From the NCBI GenBank assembly GCA_017871115.1, contig JAFCIZ010000005.1:3031501-3095500 (forward strand): 64,000 nt of DNA, read 5' to 3'. Each line of letters starts with the position of its first letter. Within the stretch, counting starts at the first letter, position 1. The translations under genes and the position numbers were made by a program. The stretch is from Cunninghamella blakesleeana. Its lineage: Eukaryota; Mucoromycota; Mucoromycetes; Mucorales; Cunninghamellaceae. The notes beneath the pieces are model-generated. The model saw only the letters and a list, made by a program, of their open reading frames with translations. It was not told where the DNA came from and did no database searches. Shown in pieces: positions 10,843 to 22,800 of this stretch.

Positions 10843-11631
10843 TATATATTTTTTATTTGACTTGATATGGTGAAAGAGACTTTTTCAATAAAATTTAAAA
10901 GTAAAGAAAAAATTATAGAAAAAAAAATTATTCTTTAAGCCCCTAACACTATTATTAAAAATCTGGGTTTGAAACTAGATCGCTAAAATTTAAAATTTTT
11001 CATTTGCTCAATGCTAGGCTAAAGTGCTGATTATATTCTAAAATACAAAAAAAACGGATCCCATTAATTATCTTTAAATAATATTTATATTTTCCTTCTA
11101 TCATATTATTTTTATTTAAATTTTATCGTATTATCCATACGTTTACCACAATAGTTCATTATTTATTTTTTATTTTTCTATTTGAGTCAATTTTCTGTTA
11201 ATTTTTCTTGCTATTACTTTATTTCGTTGATTATTTATAAAGCACAACAATCAATATATTTATAATATATATGTTTTGCCAATGAAATGGGCCAATATCA
11301 TATAACTTTTATTTACAAAAAAATATAGTGTTTTAGCACATAAAGTAGTATCGAAAATAATAACATATTTCCTAATATGGTATGTTAAAGTTGATAAAGT
11401 GCTACTAAGATCTGTTTATGATACATATCATTTTTTATTAGTATTATTATTAATAATCTATCCAAAAAAAAAGAAAAATAAGAAGAACTCTATTACAAAA
11501 AATAATTAAACAATGAAAGTAAATTTATGTATATTAAAATAAAAAATAAATTGAGAACATAAAAAGCAAAAGTCAACGTGAAGGGGGAATATTTGATCAA
11601 GTATATAATATATATAACCATATATTTACAT
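10843..11631. other. Spacer upstream of NSP1
   Basis: AT-rich DNA with homopolymer A and T runs. No ORF or RNA gene is recognisable. It holds the NSP1 promoter and the 3' side of the MIT-domain gene. Confidence 0.4.
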
Positions 11632-13052
11632 TTAGCGGCGAGATGGCCATGCCCAGCCAATAGCGTGGTTATTATTAGGTGTATCTACATCATCTACTTC
11701 CACTATTTTAACACTTGAGGAATGACGTACATTTGGAGGTGGCCGAGAGGAATAGCGAGGAGTTTCCTTATAGGCAACAACAGCTTTTAAAGTTGCGGCT
11801 ATAATCATAAATATAAATTCAGAGATAAATTCATGTAATCTATATTGTTCATCAGCTTCGATTAATAATTTAATACTTGCTATCCCGAAGTCTTGAGCTT
11901 TTTCACGAATACCATAGCAAGCGTCTACCCAAAGTAACAGATGCATAAAATAACTAAGACAAAATGCCAATAATCCAGGAATAGGAGATTGTTTAACAAG
12001 TACGGCTAAAGTAACAGTAGCTTGAATAATGGCCTGACTAAATTGTTTAAAGCGTTGTACAGTATCACTATCATTAGGGTATTTTTTTTGGAAATAATCA
12101 CTTAAATTATAAGGCTGTGATGATGAATATTTAGGAGGTTGGGTATCATATTGTACATCATTAGCTGGCATGGAGGTTCGTCTTAAAGCTGATTGAGTAA
12201 CTGATTGAATAGTCTGTGAAATTTTGCCGATAATTAGAGAGTCAATCAGCGAGTTCGAAATAGAAGTTGATGATCCTAAATTACTTTCATTTTCTTCGCA
12301 TTGAATACGTTGATTAGCTAAATTTAAAATGCCTACTCTTTCTTCAACACTAAAGTAATAATAGTAGTAATTATATTTCAATATTAAAAAATGACTCAAT
12401 GTTTATATTATCATATTTTCGTATATGATAATGATAATAATAATAATAATAATAGCAATAATAATACCTTAACAATTTTTCACGAAGTGCAGTTTTCGTT
12501 TTTGAATCAGTTTTATCTAATCATAATGACAATTATAAAAATAAAACGGGTAATTCATTAGTATTAGTTATTATTATCGCTTGAGATTTTTTCAATTAAC
12601 ATACTTGGTAATGCCATAAGAATTTTATCAATCCCAGTAAGGTAGATGTCAAGGGCAACAGTTTCATTTCCTTCATCATATTCATCTGCGGCGATTGAAA
12701 CTAATTTCATACCTTGAGAGATGCTTCTACGATCAAGTATAATTTCACCTTTATCCATATTACTGCTCATATCCGTAGTCCAAGAAGTACTAGGCGACAT
12801 AATAGGGCTAGCCATACTTGGAGGATAATTCATTAACATGGGATCATTAAAAGCAGTAACATATTCAGCACTGTAGCTAGCTTGAGGGTGTCGATAAGGC
12901 TGCTGCATAGTGGGTGTTGATAAGGCTGCTTGAGGCATCATTCCAATTCCTTGCTTGTTTGCTGAATTACCATTGCTTTTCTTTTTTGATCTTGAAAAGT
13001 CTTCTATTTTATTGGCTGATTGATGTAAAAAAGTTGAAACGAGTGAAGCCAT
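11632..13052 (-). CDS. MIT-domain protein with hydrophobic C-terminal helical region
   Basis: Exons are 13052-12605, 12516-12468 and 12349-11632, giving 404 residues. The first intron starts at a GTATGT donor and contains a CTAATACTAAT branch-like sequence. After a basic, Gln/Pro-rich N-terminus comes a MIT (microtubule interacting and trafficking) three-helix domain at about residues 108-190: GMKLVSIAADEYDEGNETVA, then ALREKLLSVEERVGILN. MIT domains bind ESCRT-III tails, and in other proteins mark endosomal sorting or membrane scission roles. A C-terminal region of about 120 residues is markedly hydrophobic (LLAFCLSYFMHLLLW and EFIFMIIAATLKAVVAY), so it may lie in or on a membrane. No AAA, protease or kinase domain is present. 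The exact role is unknown. Confidence 0.8.
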
Positions 13053-13218
13053 TATTGAGATTAATAATAATAGATATATATTTTTACAAAGTACTTTAAT
13101 ACTGTTCTCTTTCTTTTTTTTTTTTTTATTGTTTTATTTTATGTTAATAATATGGATATTTAAGTAATAATAATAATAGTAATAATAATAATAATACAGT
13201 AATAGTAATGATAATGAA

Positions 13219-13261
<43 letters not shown>

Positions 13262-15713
13262 AAGTAATAATAAAAATGAAGAGAGTGTTAATAAGAGTCG
13301 AAAAAATTAGAAAAGAAAAAAAAAAAATTACAGTATTTATTATCGGAAATGAAAGGTTTTTGGGTCTTTCTAATTTGATTTGAATTTTTCATGTGATCCA
13401 ATAAAAAAAAGTAAGTAACCACATTTTAAAAGTTTTTTTTTTTCTCTTCCCCAACATTAAAAATAGATTGAGAAACAGATAATTAATACTAGTCTTTCAC
13501 TTTTCTTTTTTAAGCATATGATAAAATAATTGTCAAAAAAAAAAAAAAACCTTTAATAATAGTAATAGGAGTTATAAAATTGGGGCATATGTTTGTAGCA
13601 CATATATACCTTATTCCCTTTATTTATTTAGATCAACATGAGGCATAATAAAGTAACCGTGCGTTTCTCCTTGCTATTTCTTTTTTCATACAGATTATCC
13701 CAATAATCTGTTGTTAAATGATTCATACATCGATATAATATGTGTAGCTTGTTTTTCTTTTAAAAACAATTCTTTGATTGGTATTTTTTCCATTATATAT
13801 AGTATATAGTTTTTATATATATATATATATATATATATTAAGGGTATGGAGCATCAAAGTAATAAAAAGTGTAATTTGTGTACGAAATCATATTTTGTAT
13901 ACATATGTTTAACAATCTAAATAGCTATTTTTGGATAGAGTATAATACCCCTTTTTTATTTATCATAAATAAATATTGAATATTAGTTAATAGCTAATCA
14001 TGCAATAAAACTATTAGCATTTTCTTTTATTTGAAAAAGTATAATGTGGTACAAAATACAATTTAAAAGATAACACTTGAAAATTCCTTTTTTTTTTTAC
14101 CTATTATTTAAACTTGTTCCCAATCATGTGGCTACTCAAGTTTTAAAATTTAAATCGAATGTGAATAAAATATTTTTTATATTTTAGAATTAAAGTTGGT
14201 TGCAAATTCAAGACAATAATATATGTAATTTTAAAAGTTTTGACTTGTAGACATAGAAAAATATAATTGTCATTTAATCATATTTTATATTATAATGCCG
14301 TTTTTTCATTTACATTAAAAAAGTAAAAATGCATGCAAATGCTCTTCCTGCCATAGATGTAGTAATCAGGAGATTTATCATTTATTATTGTATTATGTCT
14401 ACTTCGTTTTTATAGATACACATATTGGGGAACATTTTAAACCGATAAACCTTTTTTAAATATTGATAATTAATAAATATACTGTATGCCTTTTTTTTTA
14501 AAGATACAGCATTATTTGATGAGTAAATTTACTAGAAGTAACAATAGATTTATAAAATGTTCTATTTTAATCTTTCCAATGGTTTGATACTGAAATACTG
14601 TGTCAGCATATTCTACCTCTATGTATTTACCCAATTGTTTTATGAGGATAAAAACCACAAGGAAATTGTAATACTGTCAGAAAATAGTTAAAAAAAAAAG
14701 GTGAGGTGTTTTTCCAAATATGTCAAATTACACATTTTTTTTTTTTAAATCGCTATACAGTTTTATCATATGTCAGTATCTTTTATTTTGTAAAATAAAT
14801 TTATTTTTCTTTTATATTTTTCTCTTTTAAATTTATTAAATTATGAATGTACTAGTATTTTTACCTATCAATTGTTTGAAGTAAATTCTCCATATTATAT
14901 TTTATTTTTATAGTGATTAACCTATATAACATAATCAGGTATGAAAAATTACTAGACGCACTGCTTTTTTCTTTAATATTAAAATTTCTATGGCCAATAT
15001 TGAGTTTTAAATAAAATTATATGTCTTTTTTATTATTTGAAATATATATATTTAATTAATAAACTGTGAAAATATAAATTATTAAGTAGATTTAACAGTA
15101 CAGATAAAAATTAAAGTTTGATCAAGAAAACCATAAAAAAACCTTTTTCAAAAAATAAATACAATGAAAAATACTGATACAGTTTATTTTTAAGAAGCCA
15201 TTGTATGTTTGGAATAGAAACTTTAAGAGAGAGGAAACAAGTATAGTAAAAGTTTTCTTGCCATTGTTTATGATGGTAATTCGTTTTTTACTGGATAACA
15301 TATATTGGATATACACATATTTACTCACAACCATTGTTTTCTTTTTAAATAAGTTATATAAATAAATCCTTTATTTAACGTAATGTATCATTTTTTAAAA
15401 AAATAAATACAAAAGATGGTATAAATACATATTTGAATAATTTTAAAATATAATAAAAATTATTAAATCTCAAACACTGATCAGTTTTGAAGATTTCCTC
15501 TTGAGGTTTAACTCTTAAAAGTGGTAAGGCACAAAGTAACAGAAAATTATGAAATATAAGTCACGTGTAAACCTGCGGCAGTTTGCAGGACAGTGCCGCA
15601 GTACTCCAATTCGGATCGGAGATGATGGATATTAGACTAAAAATATTATATTTAAACGCGATTTTATTTTTCTCTTTTCCTTTTACTTATTTTGTTAATT
15701 TACAAACTAAAGT
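13053..15713. other. 2.6 kb divergent intergenic region, very AT-rich
   Basis: It separates the divergent MIT-domain and ABCF genes. It holds TA microsatellites at about 13224-13256 and 13812-13840 and many A/T homopolymers. The only long frame (15122-15334, minus) is Phe/Ile/Lys low-complexity and unsupported. The one GC-richer island, at 15560-15625, is listed separately. Confidence 0.5.
15562..15601. promoter_or_regulatory. CACGTG box plus CTGCGGCA/TGCCGCAG dyad upstream of the ABCF gene
   Basis: CACGTG (15562-15567, in context GTCACGTGT) is followed by a perfect 8-base inverted repeat (15573-15580 and 15594-15601, 13-base spacer) containing a CGG-N17-CCG arrangement. The island stands out in AT-rich surroundings about 110-150 bases before the start codon. 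CACGTG is a bHLH site, and inverted CGG triplets are typical of fungal Zn2Cys6 factors. Both assignments are inference. Confidence 0.45.
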
Positions 15714-18643
15714 ATGAAAGTTTATGCAACACATTTTTTTGACCAATTGAAAGAATTCAATATCAATTTGGATGAAGAGTCTTTAGATTATATTGGTGGA
15801 ATGTTGGCAGATTTAAGCCTTTCAACAGATATAAATGAATTAAGGAACAGCACCGAACCGTTTTTAGAAGATGCGAATGTTGATAAAAATACTATTCAAT
15901 TATTTTATGAACAATTAAAATGTAGCAATGATACGACAAACTTAGAATCTATATCTAATAATGACAAATTGTCAATCAAAGAGCCTATAATAAAAGGCAA
16001 TGAAGAAAAAAAAAAAAAAAAAGAAAACGTCGTACAATTATCTACGGTAAGCTCAACTTTGATTAAGTAGCATAATGTTAATGGTGTATTATTCTTATTG
16101 TTATATTGATGTTTAATTTATTTTTATTGCAATTATATGTGTAGGCATCGGAAGATGATCAAAAAAGTCAATTAAAGTCAAATAAAGTTGCTCGAAAAGG
16201 GAAACGACAATTGAGAAAAAAAAACAATAATGATGAAAATTTAACAACAGAACCAAACATTGTAGCAACATCGCAGCAAAGTAGATTTCATACAGAAACG
16301 TTAGAAACATTAAGTAAAGAAATTGATCTTAAAAGTGTTAACATATCTGTAAATCAATTAGAACTACTTGTAGACGCACATTTACGACTCAAAGAAAATG
16401 TTAAATACGGTTTTGTAGGACCTAATGGTACTGGGAAATCAGGTAGGATGATGACATTAATTAATAAAAATATTTAATATATAACTAACTTATCACTATA
16501 TACTTTTTTCCTTTTTATTTCTTTAAACAGTGTTGTTAAAATGCTTAGCTGAAGATATCTTAATTGGAATACCACAAAATTTACAAATTTTACATGTTAC
16601 TCAATTAGAAAGTGAAAATCGTGATATTACTGTTTTGGAAGAAATTTTATCATCTGATAGCGAATCCACATTAATATTAAAAGAAAATGAAAGTGAGTAA
16701 ATTGCTGTCTTTTATTTAATTATAGATGGTGTTGTTGTATTTATTAGATTTTATTAATACATGTATATTCTAAACTTTTAAATCTATAGTGTTGAATACT
16801 GTCATGGGAAATAATAAATTATCTATAGCAGGCTCAGAATTGAATATAGTACTTCATAAAATATCTATTATGCGATCAAAAGAAAATTTACGTAAACTAA
16901 ATGCTATCGCCACTAAACGATCTGGTGCTAGAGGTTTAGATGCAAGAAAAAAATTAGTTGAAGCAGAAAGACAACATGAATATCTTATTAATCAGGACCC
17001 TAATGAAGCAATAACATCAGATATTTCTAATGAAATGGTAACAGATATTCTGACGAAAGCAACGATGATAAATCGTGAAGCTCAAATTGCAAAAGCAAGT
17101 AAAATATTAAAAGGACTTGGGTTTAATGATAATCAGTTACAAAGCAAGGTTTCTAACTTTTCTGGTGGATGGAGAATGAGAATTGCGCTTGGTAAAGCTC
17201 TATTCATGGAACCTAATATTCTACTTTTGGATGAACCAACTAATCACTTGGATTTACCCGCTATTTTATGGTTACAAGAATATATATTAAATTATACGGA
17301 TGATATGACTGTTGTTATCGTATCTCATGATCGTGAATTTTTAAACAATGTTACCGAAGAGACAATTATTTTAAAAGACAAAACTTTGCGTTATCATGCT
17401 GGTAACTTTCAAGATTACGAAAAAAATACTGAAGAACAACGGATTCGTAAACAAAACCTTTTGGATGTAAGTAATTTATACATTATTTTATTTATAAAGT
17501 AATTAAGATAATAAAAATATTAATATTATTAATATTATTAATATTTAGAATAATGAAAAACGCAAAAAAAATATAATAGCAAGTATTCAGCAGAATGTTA
17601 AAAGGGCCAAAGCAACTGGTGATGATAAAAGACTAGGTCAAGTAGCTTCAAGAACTAAAAAATTAGAACGCCTTGGAATGGAAAAAACTGAGGATGGCAA
17701 ACGCTTCAAAGTTAGTAATCGCCCCGGTTACTACTTAGATCTACGTGAACAAATTGTTGTTGAACAAAAAATCAAGACAAATGGCATTTTTATTCCTGAT
17801 CCAGTTCCATTAAGATCTACTGGTGGTCCATTCTTATCATTAGAAAATGTTAGCTTTCGCTATAATAAAGATTCTCCTTTTGTTTTAAAAAATATTACTC
17901 TTAATTTGACTCCAAATTCACGAATAGCATTTTTAGGTGTAAATGGTTCTGGGAAGGTAAATAAAATAATAAAAAGTAAGAATAAAATTAAGGTTCTTGT
18001 TAACATTTTATTAACTTTTCTCAATTGATGTTAATGATGATAAAAAAAATAGTCTACTTTACTCGATGTCTTAACAGGAAAAATTCAACCGACTACTGGT
18101 CAGGTACAAAGGAACCCGCTATTACGTGTTGGTTACTTCACCCAACATGTAGTAGATGCTTTAGACATGGAGCTGACACCAGTTGAACTACTTCAACAAA
18201 AAGATTCTTCATTATCCGAACAAGCCTGTCGTCAACATTTAGGATCAGTTGGTATTGGCGGATTAGGTAACAGAGCAATCAAGCATCTTAGTGGCGGACA
18301 ACGTAGTAGGGTTGTTTTAGCTATGATTTTGTATGATCAGCCACATGTTTTAATTCTTGATGAAATTACAAACCATTTGGATATGGGCACTATAGATATA
18401 CTAGTAGAAGGTTTGACTGGATTTACTGGATGTTTGATTTTAGTTAGTCACGATTTTTGGTTCTTAAAGCAGTTAATGGAACCTGTATTAGCTGATGATC
18501 AAAGTGATGATGAAGGTGCAGAAAATGATACTTTTCATGATATTTTCTCATTAAAAGCAGGCGCTCTTAAAAGATGGGATTCAGGTTTAGATAGTTATAT
18601 AGAATCTACTTTAAAGAAAGTACAAAAGCAAATGTCCTTATAA
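15714..18643 (+). CDS. ABCF-family ATPase (two ABC domains, no membrane part)
   Basis: Exons are 15714-16046, 16145-16442, 16531-16692, 16790-17466, 17549-17956 and 18053-18643, giving 822 residues. A helical N-terminus resembling that of ABCF3/Gcn20-type proteins precedes a lysine-rich linker. First ATPase: Walker A GPNGTGKS near residue 204, split by an intron, signature FSGGW near 388, Walker B LLLDEPTNHLD near 410. Second ATPase: Walker A GVNGSGKST near 619, signature LSGGQRSR near 704, Walker B LILDEITNHLD near 726. The last has Ile where Pro is usual but keeps the catalytic Glu. ABCF proteins act on ribosomes in translation or its stress control, or in ribosome assembly. The long basic linker between the ATPases resembles a fungus-specific ABCF group more than yeast Gcn20, so the orthology is open. 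Confidence 0.92.
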
Positions 18644-19550
18644 ATAAAATTTAAACCATATTAGAAATAGTGTTTTTGGTAGCACCAAAGTAATTTAAAT
18701 TGCATTGTTTGAACGCTTTTTTCTAAATTTTACCAAAACATTTGTGTATTCTTTAGAAAAATAGTTTATACTGCAAATTAGCTAAAAATAATAAAAAATA
18801 GAAATCCATTTTTTTTTATTTTTAGTTTTAAGTAAATATTAATCCAAAAACTATGGATATATATTATTTCTATATAAAAAGTATAAAATATTCAGAAAAA
18901 ATGCAGTGGTAATACAAATTTTGATGCAAAAAAAATGCTAATAAACTATACAAAAAAGCACCTTGGGTCTTTATATCTTATTTTTTTAACAATTTATTAC
19001 GACCATTTATTATAAAAGATTTATAGGAGATTCTATGTAGTTCATCAATAAGAATGATTTAAAAAGAGGAACGAAAAAAATCATTTCCATATTAAAAATT
19101 GAATTTTCAGTAAAAGAATCGTAAATGGCCTGGTTTTTGCTTTTTTCAAATTTCGGTGTTCTATGCACTTTTTTTTTGTATCTTTATTTTCTCTACTTAT
19201 CAGTCGTTTAATATAAGAAATATATAATAAAATTTAGAATATGAAGTATAGAATAATAACAATAAGTATTTATTAGTTAATAAAAAGTGACTTAAAAAAA
19301 GAGATTTTATAGAAAAAATTGAAAAGTTCAGGGTATTTTATTGCTAATATACTATAGAAATTTTTTAGTTGTATTTATATGTATTCTGTATATTCGTATT
19401 AACGTAGTTCGACTTACTTTATGGCTGCTTATAGTTTGTAAATCACACTTTCTGCTTTTATATTTCGATTTATTTTATAAGACAACTGAGAATTGCAAGA
19501 TTTTATTAAGAAATAAAATTATTTTAATATATATATATATATAATTAAGA
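18644..19550. other. Convergent spacer
   Basis: AT-rich DNA between the convergent ABCF and MED23 genes. The frame at 19341-19544 is low-complexity and unsupported. Confidence 0.4.
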
Positions 19551-19822
19551 TTATTGTATTACGAGCCTTATTAAACGATGTGAGATGGGAGGGTTCATAG
19601 ACTTAATAGTATTTTTTAATTGATTGGTAAGTTCGGGTGATTTAACAAATCTTGCCCTAATATGATGCAAAAAGTCAAATACTTGTTCAAGTGCCTGTGT
19701 GACCCAGCCGTCCTTCATATCCATATGAGTTGTAACTTGTTTTACAATATTCATTAATTCGATCATGAACTAAATTGAATAGGAAAAAAAAAAAAATACA
19801 TCGATCATTCAACTCCTTTCTA

Positions 19823-19869
<47 letters not shown>

Positions 19870-22800
19870 AAATTACCTCGGCATCAACTACTTCTAATTT
19901 TTCAATACGATGTAATGCAGGACCAAGAAGAAAACAAATATAAAGTAATTGGACATCAGTACATACTTTTCCAGATGAACGTAATGAACGAAGGTATTCT
20001 AAAAATATTGTAAATCCATCTAAGCTTGAATAGTGCAGCATGCTATGGAATAACGTTAAAAATGTATTTGGTGCATTGGTACTATAGTTGTGAAGATTAA
20101 ATGTATAATCATTAAATATATATGGGAACATCATTGCTTTTCTAAACCTAGCACTCATAGAATCCTTTAAAACAGCTGTAGTTGTTAAATCAGGTAGAGA
20201 TTGTGACATGACATATTTTCCATTAGCACGTTTTGGTATACTGCATCGAATCTATAATATTATTAATAATACTTTGATTAATTAGTTCGTTTGTTAATAT
20301 TTTCAACATTAAATGAATATTCTTTATTAGCATATTTTACCAATCGACAAGGTTCGGATACTTCTAATAAACTAGTGTCTGTCATAATCATATAATTCAA
20401 TTCTTCAAAAACTGGTCTTAAAAAAGTTTCAGGCGGTAAAGAAGATATAAGTAAACCAATGGCATGAATAGTTAAGGCTGATACACCAACGTAATGGGAT
20501 TCCCGAAGTAATGCTAAGTTTAATAAGTGCTTAATTACTAAATTTGGTGCAACAGGTGTCAGCATTGTTTCCAAAATAGCAATAGAAATTCCTTCAATAG
20601 CTGGACTACCAATTTCACGAAAATGTCTTTCAGGAAGATTAGGTTTGGTTCTTGGTGCACATTTTTGAGGGTTTAAACCTAAAGTGAATTTGTAACATTA
20701 AATTATTATATGAATTGCTTTATTTTGCTATTTTATTATTTCAATATATATATATATATATATATATCAATATGCGTATGTATATCTTACTTCCAGTTAA
20801 TTTATAAATAACACGGTCAAAGTAACTAGCATCAAATTGGTTTCCATCATCGCTATCATCTTTTGCATAGGATACAGCTTCAGGAGCAATGTCATATTGG
20901 TCAAAATCTTTTTTTAAAAAAATAAAATAAAAAAAATAGAAAGTTTAATGTGGAAGTATATAAAATGTATTTGTTATGTAGTTAATTTTACCAAGTAATC
21001 GAGTAATTCGTTTCACATTCAGAGGATGATCTTTAATAGCGGGAGCAGAGTAATAGTAAAGTAAAATACCGGAAACAAATGAAAGAGGGTATTGATGATA
21101 ATGAAAAAGATGTCCATATTTTTCTAAAATATCGCCCAATAGCTGAGGTTGGTTATGTTCAATGAGATGAGTAATAATAGATTCGAGAGTGGTGACAAAA
21201 TCAATAATTATGTTACTATGATATGTTGGCATGGGAGTTTGACAGGGTGGATCCAAGCTCACTACGTTTCCAGAAGTTGCTGCAAAAGCTTCAAATTCAT
21301 GGAATTCGGGAAACATTTGGTGGTATTGCATTAATTTATCAAATCCATTTTCTTCTGTCCAAGACCTTGAACTAAATTGTAGTGAGTCCCATTTTGTAAC
21401 TCTTTGTTGAAATTCATTTGATTGAAAGAGTAAATATCGCACAAATTGAAAAGCTTTAGCTGCCCGGTCAGATGTACTATTGCCATTTAATAGGGACATG
21501 ATTACATCATTAAAATTAACCCATTGATATTTCCAAATCATTGCATCAAGTAATTGAAAAGGTAAGTTTAAAGATGTTGATGAATAATCCATTGATAGCA
21601 TAAAGTCGACAAAATCAATTATGCAAGTTGCCATCCGTGAAGGTGGAATCAGTAATAATAATTTACGTACGTTTGGCATGCAAAATGCTTCCATAGAAGA
21701 TCTTGTTATTGCAAACATCCAAAGTGAACATAAAATTAAAGGTTGGTGATCTAATTTGGAAAAAAATTGTAATAAGCCTCGTTCATTTTCAATTATACCT
21801 TGTTGTAAATAATTGATAAAGGTTTGATTTGCTGTAACAAATTGATTTATGGTTGCTGTAGATACAGAGGGGCGCACAGTTGATGATTTTTGATTATCAA
21901 TACTATCATTATTAGTTCCATTGGATGGCGTAGAATAGAATGATTGAACAGCCTCAGGGAAATATTGTAAAGTTTCTGGAGACCACTGTAGTCGGTATTC
22001 ATATAAATGAGCCAATACACGATGAATTTGTTCCGTTTTAATATCAGCTTGCCCTCTGGTTTTAATTAATCGAGCTATTGTCCATACCATTGATCTAGCT
22101 AATTTTTCAGATTCGGCAAACCAAATGGGTTTATCGCGGTTAGGATCATCTAACGATCGGAGTACTTTAATATCAATTTGAGATTTTATTGTATTTAATA
22201 CAAATGATTCCAGTACACGATATACTTGGCGATGTTCTAAATGAGATATAGAATAACGAATATAATGAAACATGCCAGATGACAATGGCGAATATTTTAA
22301 AAAGCGAATAAATCGATAATTAATTAATTGAAGTACTGTATGCATCCACCTCATTGTTTGATCAGGAAATGGTGATTCATTATGATTTTTATTGTCTGAT
22401 GGTTGATTCATTTCTGTATTACTATGCCTTTGTTTAATCATTTTATCACATCTTCTTAGTTTATCAAATATTTCTTTAATCATTAATTCCGCACTAAAGT
22501 TATAAAATAATAATATAAATTAGTTATTGTAGTTTTGTTAGTATATATATAGGTGTATGTAGCTTACGAGCAAGGAACACTGTATAATAATTTGTAAACA
22601 ACATCAAGAACAGAAGGTGGTACACAAGAAATATTTGTTGGTATATTAGTTCCACGTTGATTATTATTACCAGGATTAGGTTGATTGGATTGATATCTTG
22701 GTCCAACTTCACTATCTAACATCATTTTATAAATAACTTGTAAAAGTCGATGTTTTGCATTAATACTTAAAAGGTCTAAAAGTTTATAATTTAATGTTCC

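Noticed and set aside
15122..15334. 70-residue minus-strand frame
   Set aside because: Low-complexity Lys/Phe/Ile sequence, no family feature, no splice partner.
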